NCBI RefSeq assembly: GCF_000429645.1
Contig: NZ_AUCG01000023.1
Location: 62,001 to 126,000 of the forward strand
Length of the DNA: 64,000 bases
Source of the DNA: Niveispirillum irakense DSM 11586
GTDB taxonomy: Bacteria; Pseudomonadota; Alphaproteobacteria; Azospirillales; Azospirillaceae
Direction of reading: 5' to 3'
Under the pieces are notes generated by a model. The model was not told the origin of the DNA, did not search any database, and was given only the letters and a program-made list of their open reading frames with translations. Made by a program: the position numbers and the translations under genes. This document shows positions 52,880-61,126 of the stretch, in pieces. Positions within the stretch are counted from its first letter, which is position 1; each line of letters starts with the position of its first letter.

Positions 52880-53641
52880 TCAGCGGGGGATGACGATGGC
52901 ATGCAGGCGGCGCTTGGTGGCCAGGACATGGTCCGCCATCAGACGCCGCGCCGCCTCGCCATCCTCTCGGCGGAAAGCGTCGAGCAGCGCCTCGTGTTCT
53001 GCCTGGGATTCCAGGATATGTGACGGTGGTGCCGCACCAAGCTGCCGGTTGCGCGGGGAGATGCAGGCCGCCAGGCTGGGACACAGGCGCGCCGCATCGC
53101 CGAGGATGGGATAGATCAGCGTCATGCGGACGGCATTGCGCAGGACTTCGTTGCGCGAGGCGACCATGATCGAACGATGGAACTGCCGGTTCAATTCGTA
53201 CCATTCATATTCGATCTGTTCTGACCATTCGCCACGGTCAAGAATAGCGCGGGCCTGCGCCACCAAATCGGTAGAACGCCGTAGCGCATCGGGCTCCCAC
53301 CCCAGTTCCACGGCGGCGCGGGCGGCCATGCCTTCCAGGGTGGCGCGCACCTCGATACTGTCGAACACATCACCAATGGTCACGGCCCGCACCGTATAGC
53401 CGCGATTGACGCTGTATTTCACAAGCCCTTCGGCGGACAGCACGGCCAGGGCGCTGCGGATCGGGGTGCGCGATACATCCAGCAAGGTGGCCAGCGCCTC
53501 GGCGCGCAGCTTGCTGTCCGGCGCAATCTTGCCGGTCACGATCATTTCGCGCAGGCGCATCAGGACGGAATGGGTGGCCGGTTCGGTCTGCTGCGGATCG
53601 GCCAGGGTATCTTCCTGCTCCGGCTCGTCCATCGTCGCCAT
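52880..53641 (-). CDS. GntR-family regulator, FCD subfamily
   Basis: About 253 residues: winged helix with the AEALATLLDVSRTPIRSALAVLSAEGLV signature (about 45-75), then an all-helical FCD ligand domain with metal-type residues (LNRQFHRSIMVASRN, ESQAEHEALLDAF, RLMADH). FCD regulators usually sense organic acids. The start is unsure: 53641 (ATG) gives a typical length, but the frame is open to a TTG at 53731. Placed 24 bases or more after the hydroxyacid dehydrogenase gene on the same strand, it is the best candidate to bind the TTGCATCCAA sites. Confidence 0.82.
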   Translation of the reverse strand: MATMDEPEQEDTLADPQQTEPATHSVLMRLREMIVTGKIAPDSKLRAEALATLLDVSRTPIRSALAVLSAEGLVKYSVNRGYTVRAVTIGDVFDSIEVRATLEGMAARAAVELGWEPDALRRSTDLVAQARAILDRGEWSEQIEYEWYELNRQFHRSIMVASRNEVLRNAVRMTLIYPILGDAARLCPSLAACISPRNRQLGAAPPSHILESQAEHEALLDAFRREDGEAARRLMADHVLATKRRLHAIVIPR

Positions 53642-53755
53642 GTTCGTCACGTTTGCCACATCCCCCTCTGCGCCCGTTTGCTGCGGGCCGCACCTTTCTT
53701 CTTTTAAAGCAATCGTGTCGGGATCGCGCAACCTGAAAGGCCCCCCAGCCCCGGA

Positions 53756-54757
53756 TTAGCGACCGTCTGCGACAATGGTGCCCGGTGGCGGTGTCTCCCC
53801 GTTCAACACGGCGACGATGGAACGGGCGGCGACCAGATTGGTCCGCGCCAACCCTTCATGGGACGATGCGGCGGCATGCGGGGTGGCAACGACGTTGGGC
53901 AAGGCCAGCAGCGCGTCGGTGACGGGTTTATAGGCCGGGTCATCTTCACTGACGAAGACATCCAGGCCAGCACCCCCCAGATGGCCAGTGCGCAGGGCTT
54001 CCAGCAGTGCCGCATCATCGACCAGCCCGCCGCGCGCCGTGTTGATCAGGATGGCGCCTTTCTTCATCGCACCCAGCGCCGCCGCATTGATCAGGAAGCG
54101 TGTTTGCGGTGTCAGGGGGGCGTGCAGGCTGACATAGTCGCTGCGACGCAGCAGTTCCGGCAGGTCGATGAACTCCACGCCCTGCAGGTCGGCATCCGCC
54201 GGATTGGGGTTGCGGGTATGGACCAGGATTTTGGTGTCGAAACCCGACAGGCGCCGCACCACATTTTTGCCGATCCGGCCCAGTCCGACCAGACCCACCG
54301 TCTTTTCGCACAGGTCATTGCCGCTGAGGATCGACCAATCACCCTGAAGCATGTTTGCCTGGGATTCCCGAAAGCGGCGACCGACCGCGATCATCAGGCC
54401 GACCGTGTGATCGGCCACCGACGCATCATTGCCGCCGGCGGCAATGGTGACAACGCGGCCCAGATCCCGCGCCGCTGCGATATCCACGCGGTCATATCCC
54501 ACGCCGCGTCGGGCGATCACCTTCAGGTCGGGCAGTGCTTCCAGCAATGGCCGCGTCACGCGGGCATGGCCGACGATCCAGCCGGAGGCCCCTTCCAGCA
54601 TCCGGCGCAGCATATCCATATCCAGATCCCCATCGCCCTTGCCGGGCGGCGGCGGGGCCAGTTCCACCGCAAAGCCATGGGCGCGGAGATAGGCCAGCGA
54701 CCGGTCATCGAAAAAGCGTTGGGTGACGACGATCTTGCGATTGGACGGCAAGGACAT
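53756..54757 (-). CDS. D-isomer-specific 2-hydroxyacid dehydrogenase
   Basis: 333 residues with the catalytic and NAD domains of the family. GLVGLGRIGKNVVRR is the dinucleotide motif (about 150-164), NTARGGLVDD holds the active Arg, AGLDVFVSEDDP the Glu, and TPHAAASSHEG the His. The N-terminus KIVVTQRFFDDRSLAYLRAHG fits family members acting on hydroxypyruvate, D-glycerate or phosphoglycerate-like acids. It would link hydroxypyruvate or keto acids to D-glycerate for the MOFRL kinase. A promoter with a TTGCATCCAA site lies upstream. Confidence 0.9.
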   Translation of the reverse strand: MSLPSNRKIVVTQRFFDDRSLAYLRAHGFAVELAPPPPGKGDGDLDMDMLRRMLEGASGWIVGHARVTRPLLEALPDLKVIARRGVGYDRVDIAAARDLGRVVTIAAGGNDASVADHTVGLMIAVGRRFRESQANMLQGDWSILSGNDLCEKTVGLVGLGRIGKNVVRRLSGFDTKILVHTRNPNPADADLQGVEFIDLPELLRRSDYVSLHAPLTPQTRFLINAAALGAMKKGAILINTARGGLVDDAALLEALRTGHLGGAGLDVFVSEDDPAYKPVTDALLALPNVVATPHAAASSHEGLARTNLVAARSIVAVLNGETPPPGTIVADGR

Positions 54758-55391
54758 GGGGCAGGGCTCACCAATTCCGGAAGGGGATGTTGGTGTTATA
54801 ATAATTGCATCCAAATAAATGACAACTGAATTCAAATTTGGTGGGAAACCGGGGTTCCTGTTGCGACCACAGTTGTTCAGTGTAACAGGGCATCGGATGA
54901 ATATTTTTATATATGAAATGAAAATCAGCCGTGGATTTTTAGGCTCCTTGCAGGTACGCTGTATCAAATGAAACGTTATTCCATATAATGGGAACGTTTC
55001 AGTCCATTGCAGAAATAAAATAATCGATTTAGGGAGAGGTTCGGGATGTGTAAGCGCCATGCCCGCGCGCAATCTGGCGGAATACCGGCTGCTGATCGCC
55101 CACGCCGGCCCGGATCGCTCGACTAACAGCCTTCTCATTGACAGGTTCCCCTGGCGCTGCGCTGTGCATGTCCGTTATCGCCACATGCTGCCCAAGGCCT
55201 GTCTTGCAAGATGTAAGGGCCCCTCCCTTGCATACCCCCGTTCCCATCAGGTGGAACGGGGGCGGTGACACTGGCCCCGGACGCTCTTGCCGCAATGACA
55301 AGGGTATCCGGGGTCCTTTGTCTTTTTAAAAGCGGGTGTCGTCCGGCCTGCCGGTGCACGCCCCCGTGATCCATGCCGGAGCGGAGATCCC
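54758..55391. promoter_or_regulatory. 634-base intergenic region with promoters, operators and leader hairpins
   Basis: From left to right: TTGGATGCAA/TTGCATCCAA (54805-54814) inside the 17-base spacer between TTGTCA and ATTATA of a minus-strand promoter for the dehydrogenase gene; inverted repeat TGAAACGTT (54969-54977) and AACGTTTCA (54993-55001), LacI-operator-like; hairpin CCCCGTTCC/GGAACGGGG (55236-55261); and a long hairpin GGCCCCGGA/TCCGGGGTCC (55273-55316) followed by TTTGTCTTTTT. The last resembles an attenuator before the 55392 gene. No gene is seen. Confidence 0.6.
55273..55327 (+). terminator. possible leader terminator before the DUF4450-like gene
   Basis: GGCCCCGGA (55273-55281) pairs with TCCGGGGTCC (55307-55316), with a 25-base loop, followed by TTTGTCTTTTT. 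It lies between the LacI-like operator and the gene, so it could attenuate the operon or end a short RNA. Confidence 0.5.
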
Positions 55392-58300
55392 ATGTATCGC
55401 CATCGCCTGCCGTCCCTGCTGCTGACTGCCAGCGCCATCACTGCCCTTGTCGTTACATCCGGTTTCGCGGCGCCGCCCTCCGGCCTGTCCGCTACCGGTG
55501 GTACCCGGGCTAACCTGGAAGGCGCGATGGAACGGCCATTGCGCTACCGTCCGGATGGCGGCGATTTTGTGATCGAAAATGGGACGGAATTTTTCAACCG
55601 TCCGCTCTATGGCGGCAACACGGCGTTCCGTGTCGATGGCGGCGACCGGCCGGAATTTGTGCTGTATCTGCCGGGGCGTGGCGGCAATCTGCGCCTTGCC
55701 ATCGCCACCCCGGCGGGCACCCGATGGCTGCATGCCGCATCCCGGATCACCGCCCGTTACCGACCGGGGGAACTGCATTACACCATTGCTGATCCGCTAT
55801 TGGGGCCGGGCGCGGAATTGCGCCTGTCCGTCCTTGCCTATGCGGAGACGGAAGGGCTGGCGCTGAAGCTGGAAGGTAGTGGATTGCCGACAGGCACGGC
55901 GCTGATATGGGCCTATGGCGGGGTCAATGGTCAGCGGGGCAAGCGCGATGGCGATATCGGTACGGAGACGGTACCTATCAGCCAATGGTTCCAGCTTCAG
56001 CCTGATTTTGCCCAGGGCAACCAGATTGATCTGGATGATCAAGGCTTTATCCTGACCTCTCCCGCCGGCCGCATTGCCGGGACCGTCCCGGCTGCGGCCC
56101 GCCAGCATCTGGCCGATGCGTCTGACTGGAATGATCTGGACCGCCTGTTGCAGAAGACGGCCGGGGAACAGGGCCAGATGCCGGCCCGGCCCCTGGTTGT
56201 CGGGCAGGTGCCCTTGGGTAACAAGCAGCCGGTCCATCTGTCATGGCAAAGGCTGGATCGCGGCGGCGCACAGGAATTGTCGGATTATGTTGCCGTCACG
56301 GCCGACCGCAAGGGGCTGGATCGAAGCGTGAAGCCCGTATCCTTGCCGCCGCGCTTTACCCCGGATGCCGTGCCGGCGCGGTATGAGGCGGCGGTGAGAC
56401 ACTTCCAGGCCCTGCGCCGGCAGTTGGTGATCGACACGCCCGATCCCTGGATCAATGCGGCCGCCGGTGCTTTGAACATTGCCGCCGATGCCGTGTGGGA
56501 CGAGGCCGAGCAGGCGGTGATGCATGGGGCCATCGCCTGGCGGGCCAAGCTGCTGGGCTGGCGCGGTGCCTATGCGCTGGATGCGCTGGGTTGGCACGAG
56601 CGCGCGCGGGCGCATCTGGATTATTGGGCGGGCCGGCAGAATACCGATCCGATCCCGGCGCATATCCCCCCGGCCGATGCCGACAGCAACCTTGCCCGCA
56701 GTGAGGCGGGGCTGCATTCCAACGGCGATATCGCCAATGCCCATTATGATATGAATCTGGTCTATATCGATGCCCTGATGCGGCATCTGCTCTGGACCGG
56801 CGATCTCGACATGGCGCGGCGTCTGTGGCCGACCATTGAGCGGCATCTGGCTTGGGAACGGCGTCTGTTCCGCCGCACCTTCGGCCCGGATGGAAAGCCG
56901 CTTTACGATGCCTATGCCGCCATCTGGGCCAGCGACGATTTGCAGTATCATGGCGGTGGGGTGGCCTATAGCTCCGCCTATAATTACGACCATAACCGCA
57001 TGGCGGCCCGTCTGGCCCGTTTGCTGGGCCATGATCCTGCCCCTTATGAGGCGGAAGCAGCGGCGATTGCCGCCGGCATGCGCCGCCATCTCTGGCAGCC
57101 TTCCTTGGGCGCCTTTGCTGAGTTCAAGGATCTGCTGGGCCATCAGATGGTGCATCCCAGCGCAGGCTTGTGGAGCTTCTACCACACGATGGATGCGGGC
57201 CTGCCATCGCGGCAGGAGGCATGGCGGATGGCCGATGCGGTGCTGACCGGGCATCCGTCGCTGCCCGTGACGGGACCAGGGGTGCCGGACGGCGACCACC
57301 GCGTCTTCGCCACCACCAACTGGATGCCCTATGTCTGGTCGGTCAATAATGTCGTGATGGGGGAGAACCTCCACACGGCCCTGGCTTTGTGGCAGGCCGG
57401 GCGCGCGGAGGAGGCATTCGCGCTCAGCCGCAGTGCCATCCTGGCCAGCCTTTATATGGGCATCACGCCCGGCAATATCGGCACGCTGAATTATCTGGAT
57501 GTCTATCGCCGGGAATCCCAGCGCGATTTCGCTGATGGCAGCGGCGTGATGGCCCGCACGCTGGTGGAAGGCCTGTTCGGCATCCGCCCCGATGCGCTGG
57601 CGGGGCTGTTGCGGGTGGAGCCGGGATTGCCGGCGGAGTGGGACCATGCCAGCCTGAAACATCCACAGATCGGCCTGTCGTTCCAGAGGGATGGCATGGT
57701 GGAGCGCTGGCGGCTGGACCAGCCGGGTGACCGTTTCCATACTGTGACCTTGCGCCTGCCCGCCCACCGTGACCGTATTGCCGGCGTGACGGCCAATGGC
57801 AGCCCGGTGGCGTGGCAGCCCGTGGTCGATGCCGTTGGCCGCCCCCTGGTGGAAATCACGGTCGCAAGCGGAAAGGCGGTTGATCTGGTCATCACCTGGG
57901 ACGGTCAGGAACTGGAGAAACCGGCGCCCGGGGCTGATTTCGTCTGGCATCAGCAGGGGCAGATGGGCTGGTTTGTGCCCCCGGCACCGGTTGAGACGAA
58001 TGATCCGGCCTTGCCCGGTTTTGATTGGCGGGCACCCCGTGATCATGCCCGTTTCGACACGCTGGACCTGTCTGGGCAGTTTAATGACAAGGTCACCGCC
58101 ATTTTCCAGGCGGGTAAATATCAAAGCCCACGCGCCCCCCATGTCACGCTGGCCATCCCGTCGCAGGGGATTGGCGCCTGGGCTGGGCATGTCCATGCCA
58201 TGGCGGACATTGATGATAGTGGTCTGCGCAAGCGCGCCGGTACGGCTGGCGGACGCTTGGCAATGCCCAATGGCGTGCCGTTCCGCACCCCGTCCCAGGC

Positions 58301-58775
58301 CGCGGCGGACAATATCCTGTTCACCAGCCAGTGGGACAATTATCCCCGCACCGCAACCCTGCCGCTGAAAGGCAAGGCAAAGGTGCTTTATCTGCTGATG
58401 GCCGGCTCCACCAACCATATGCAAAGCCGGATCGACAATGGCGCCGTGCTTGTTACCTACAAGGACGGCGGCACGGCACGCCTGCCTTTGCGCAATCCGG
58501 ATAATTGGTGGCCGATTGAACAGGATTATTTCATTGATGATTACCAGTTCCGCCGCCCTGGCCCGCTGCCGCCGCGCATCGACCTGAAGACGGGGGTGGT
58601 GCGCTTGCTGGACGAGCAAGCTTTTAAGGGGCGTGGCGGGTCGGTTGCTGGCGGGGCGGCGACGGCGCTTGCCCTGGAACTGGACCCGGAACGGGAGCTT
58701 CACTCCCTGACAATCCACGCCCTTGCCAATGAGGTGGTGGTTGGCCTGATGGCGGCAACGCTGGAACGGCCCTGA
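55392..58775 (+). CDS. large exported DUF4450-like protein, predicted glycoside hydrolase
   Basis: 1127 residues: signal peptide about 1-27 (ends SGFAAPPS), N-terminal beta-sandwich (about 35-320), an (alpha/alpha)6-type domain (about 340-760; WINAAAGALNIAADAVWDE, HSNGDIANAHYDMNLVYIDAL, YDHNRMAARLARLLG, TTNWMPYVWSVNN) and C-terminal beta domains (about 770-1127). The layout is that of DUF4450 proteins and GH families with the same toroid. The deoxysugar genes next to it suggest an exo-acting fucosidase or rhamnosidase. Activity is unproven. No lipobox is seen. Confidence 0.75.
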   Translation: MYRHRLPSLLLTASAITALVVTSGFAAPPSGLSATGGTRANLEGAMERPLRYRPDGGDFVIENGTEFFNRPLYGGNTAFRVDGGDRPEFVLYLPGRGGNLRLAIATPAGTRWLHAASRITARYRPGELHYTIADPLLGPGAELRLSVLAYAETEGLALKLEGSGLPTGTALIWAYGGVNGQRGKRDGDIGTETVPISQWFQLQPDFAQGNQIDLDDQGFILTSPAGRIAGTVPAAARQHLADASDWNDLDRLLQKTAGEQGQMPARPLVVGQVPLGNKQPVHLSWQRLDRGGAQELSDYVAVTADRKGLDRSVKPVSLPPRFTPDAVPARYEAAVRHFQALRRQLVIDTPDPWINAAAGALNIAADAVWDEAEQAVMHGAIAWRAKLLGWRGAYALDALGWHERARAHLDYWAGRQNTDPIPAHIPPADADSNLARSEAGLHSNGDIANAHYDMNLVYIDALMRHLLWTGDLDMARRLWPTIERHLAWERRLFRRTFGPDGKPLYDAYAAIWASDDLQYHGGGVAYSSAYNYDHNRMAARLARLLGHDPAPYEAEAAAIAAGMRRHLWQPSLGAFAEFKDLLGHQMVHPSAGLWSFYHTMDAGLPSRQEAWRMADAVLTGHPSLPVTGPGVPDGDHRVFATTNWMPYVWSVNNVVMGENLHTALALWQAGRAEEAFALSRSAILASLYMGITPGNIGTLNYLDVYRRESQRDFADGSGVMARTLVEGLFGIRPDALAGLLRVEPGLPAEWDHASLKHPQIGLSFQRDGMVERWRLDQPGDRFHTVTLRLPAHRDRIAGVTANGSPVAWQPVVDAVGRPLVEITVASGKAVDLVITWDGQELEKPAPGADFVWHQQGQMGWFVPPAPVETNDPALPGFDWRAPRDHARFDTLDLSGQFNDKVTAIFQAGKYQSPRAPHVTLAIPSQGIGAWAGHVHAMADIDDSGLRKRAGTAGGRLAMPNGVPFRTPSQAAADNILFTSQWDNYPRTATLPLKGKAKVLYLLMAGSTNHMQSRIDNGAVLVTYKDGGTARLPLRNPDNWWPIEQDYFIDDYQFRRPGPLPPRIDLKTGVVRLLDEQAFKGRGGSVAGGAATALALELDPERELHSLTIHALANEVVVGLMAATLERP

Positions 58776-58813
58776 ATGAAAAAGGGGAGGGTGAGCTTCT
58801 GCCGTCCCTCCCC
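58776..58813 (-). terminator. terminator after the deoxysugar operon
   Basis: On the minus strand GGGGAGGG (58813-58806) pairs with CCCTCCCC (58791-58784), followed by TTTTTCATTC. It ends the minus-strand operon just past the SDR gene. Confidence 0.8.
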
Positions 58814-58826
58814 GCAGGCCGCCCCC

Positions 58827-59564
58827 TCAGATCGTCCAGCCGCCGTCAATCACATGGGCCTGACCGGAGGTGAAGGCGCTTTCATCCGACGCCAGATAGA
58901 GCGCCAGGGCCGCGATTTCCTTCGGGTTGCCGATCCGGCCCATGGGCTGGCGGGCGGTGAAGGCGGCCCAGGCAGCATCATAATCGCCGGTGGCGCGCAA
59001 CCTGTCATGGAGGGAAGGGGTGTCCACAGTGCCGGGGCAGATGGCGTTACAGCGGATGCCGGCGGCGACAAAATCCGCAGCGACCGCCCGCGTCAGCCCC
59101 AGCACCGCCGCCTTGGATGCACCATAGGCGAAGCGGTTGGCCACCCCTTTGATGGAACTGGCGACCGAGGACATGTTGATGATGGACCCTCCCTTGGCGG
59201 CCAGCATGCCCGGCAGCACGGCGCGGATCAGGCGATATTGCGCCGTCACATTCAGATCAAAGGCCAGTGCCCAATCATCCTCGCTACAGTCCAGAATGGT
59301 GCCGCCATGGACGATGCCGGCGCAGTTGAACAGGATGTCCACCTGCCCGATGGCCGCGACGGTCGCCTTGATATCGTCCGGGTCGCGCACGTCCAGGCGC
59401 CGCGTCTGGCAGCCTTCCAGCCCGGCCAGGGCCGCGTCATTAATGTCGGTCGCCCAGACAAGGGCCCCTTCGGCTGCGAACAGTTCCGCCGTGGCGCGGC
59501 CAATGCCTTGGCCGGCGGCGGTGATCAGGGCGGTCTTTCCCGCCAGTCTTCCGGCTTTTTCCAT
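58827..59564 (-). CDS. SDR-family dehydrogenase, 2-keto-3-deoxy-L-fuconate dehydrogenase type
   Basis: 245 residues of a classical short-chain dehydrogenase. NAD motif TAAGQGIGRATA (about 15-26), active Ser in NMSSVASS, YGASKAAVLG (Tyr and Lys). Its length and the sequence near GKTALITAAGQGIGRAT resemble the 2-keto-3-deoxy-L-fuconate dehydrogenases of non-phosphorylating L-fucose pathways, which make 2,4-diketo-3-deoxy-fuconate. Last gene of the operon, followed by the terminator at 58776-58813. Confidence 0.85.
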   Translation of the reverse strand: MEKAGRLAGKTALITAAGQGIGRATAELFAAEGALVWATDINDAALAGLEGCQTRRLDVRDPDDIKATVAAIGQVDILFNCAGIVHGGTILDCSEDDWALAFDLNVTAQYRLIRAVLPGMLAAKGGSIINMSSVASSIKGVANRFAYGASKAAVLGLTRAVAADFVAAGIRCNAICPGTVDTPSLHDRLRATGDYDAAWAAFTARQPMGRIGNPKEIAALALYLASDESAFTSGQAHVIDGGWTI

Positions 59565-59584
59565 GATCGATATCCCCTTGCCCG

Positions 59585-60787
59585 TCAGGCGACACGCGGC
59601 ATGCAGCCGGGGCCGGAAGGCTCAAAACTCTTATAGGTCAGGATGAATTCACGGTGGCCCAGCGCTTCGGACTTGGTTTCCGCCCCGCCGGCCACGGCTT
59701 CCACCAGGGCCACGATCTCGGCGCCCACACTGTCCAGCGTGGCGCTTCCTTCCAGGATGGCACCGGCATTCACGTCCATATCCTCCCCCATCCGCCGCCA
59801 GGTCTCCGGATTGCCGGTGACCTTGATGACGGGCGCAATGGCGGAGCCGACGACGGAGCCGCGACCGGTGGTGAACAGGGTCAGATGCGCGCCACAGGCC
59901 ATCATCTCCACAATTTCCGCATTGTCGGAAATATTGGGGAAGCCGAATTTGGGCGGCCCGTCCGGCACCACATCCAGCAGGTAAAGCCCCGGCGCGGTCG
60001 GCTGTTCTGCCGGTTTGATGACGCCGACAATGGGCCGGCTGCCGGATTTCACATAGGCGCCAGCGGATTTCTCCTCCTGTGAGGACAGGCCGCCTTCGGC
60101 ATTGCCGGGAGCGAAGCTGCCATAGCCCATGGCGCGATAATAGGTCTCCGCCTTGGCGATGGAGGCGGTGATGGCGTCGGCCACGGCGGGGGTGGATGCC
60201 CGCACCGCCATTGGCCCTTCGCAGCCAATCATCTCCCCCGTCTCTTCAAAGATGCAGGTGGCGCCGGCATCCACAAGCCGGTCGAAGGCACGGCCCACCG
60301 CCGGGTTGGCGGTGATGCCGCTGGTCCCGTCCGACCCGCCGCAGATCGTGCCGATTACCAGATCGCTCAATGCCAGGGGAACGCGCACTTCCTTGTCTGC
60401 CATCTGCGCCCGGACGCGGGTGACGGCTTCCAGCCCTTTTGCAATCGCGGCTTTGGTGCCGCCGGCCTGCTGGATGACGATGGTTTCCACCGGCCGGCCC
60501 GATGCGGCGGCATGGGCGGCCAGCCCTTCGCGGTCGAAACTCTCACAGCCCAGCGACAACAGCACCACGCCGCCGACATTGGGGTGGGCGACCAGCGCCT
60601 TCATCATGCGCTTGGCATAATCATTGGGGTAGCAGCCGGGAAAGCCCACCAGATGCACATGTGGATCATCCGCCAGATCGACGATACGCCGGGCGGTGTG
60701 ATGGGCGCATTCCACCAGATAGGCCACGATCACGATGTCGCGGATGCCCTTGCGGCCATCGGCGCGCAGATAACCCAGAGCCTGCAT
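59585..60787 (-). CDS. UxaA-family dehydratase, large subunit (altronate/aldonate dehydratase type)
   Basis: 401 residues corresponding to the C-terminal catalytic part of altronate dehydratase UxaA, with VECAHHTARRI, FPGCYPNDYAKRMM, LSLGCESFDREGL and GTICGGSDGTSGITANPAVG. The N-terminal SAF part is encoded separately just upstream. In this position it most likely dehydrates an aldonate such as L-fuconate, a step done elsewhere by enolase-type dehydratases. ATG 60787 lies 5 bases after the small-subunit stop codon. Confidence 0.85.
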   Translation of the reverse strand: MQALGYLRADGRKGIRDIVIVAYLVECAHHTARRIVDLADDPHVHLVGFPGCYPNDYAKRMMKALVAHPNVGGVVLLSLGCESFDREGLAAHAAASGRPVETIVIQQAGGTKAAIAKGLEAVTRVRAQMADKEVRVPLALSDLVIGTICGGSDGTSGITANPAVGRAFDRLVDAGATCIFEETGEMIGCEGPMAVRASTPAVADAITASIAKAETYYRAMGYGSFAPGNAEGGLSSQEEKSAGAYVKSGSRPIVGVIKPAEQPTAPGLYLLDVVPDGPPKFGFPNISDNAEIVEMMACGAHLTLFTTGRGSVVGSAIAPVIKVTGNPETWRRMGEDMDVNAGAILEGSATLDSVGAEIVALVEAVAGGAETKSEALGHREFILTYKSFEPSGPGCMPRVA

Positions 60788-60792
60788 GGATA

Positions 60793-61086
60793 TTACCCCT
60801 TCGCGGCATCGCGCAGATGCGCGCTGATATAATCGCTTTTCATATTGTGCATATGGACCCAACCGCCGGCTTTGACCGGATGGGTCATGGAACCGATGGG
60901 CGCGCCATATTTGATGACCTTGGTGCCTGCCGGCAGGTCGATCCGCGCCAGCTTGTGGCCCAGCGCCACCTGTTCGGCGGCGATGATATCAACGCCGTCC
61001 GCGCTGATCGCTTCACCGGCCATCACCGTGCGGCAGCAGACAACAACATTGTCATCTGCATGCAGAAGAATAATCGCGGGTGCCAT
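60793..61086 (-). CDS. UxaA-family SAF-domain protein (small subunit)
   Basis: 97 residues spanning one SAF domain (LLHADDNVVVCCRTVMAGE, VALGHKLARIDLPAGTKVIKYGAPIG, VHMHNMKSDY). In single-chain UxaA this domain is the N-terminus. GGAGG stands before ATG 61086. It is coupled to the large subunit. Confidence 0.88.
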   Translation of the reverse strand: MAPAIILLHADDNVVVCCRTVMAGEAISADGVDIIAAEQVALGHKLARIDLPAGTKVIKYGAPIGSMTHPVKAGGWVHMHNMKSDYISAHLRDAAKG

Positions 61087-61126
61087 CACCCAACCTCCAG
61101 CCCAGGAAAAAGGTTGCCGTCGCTGT

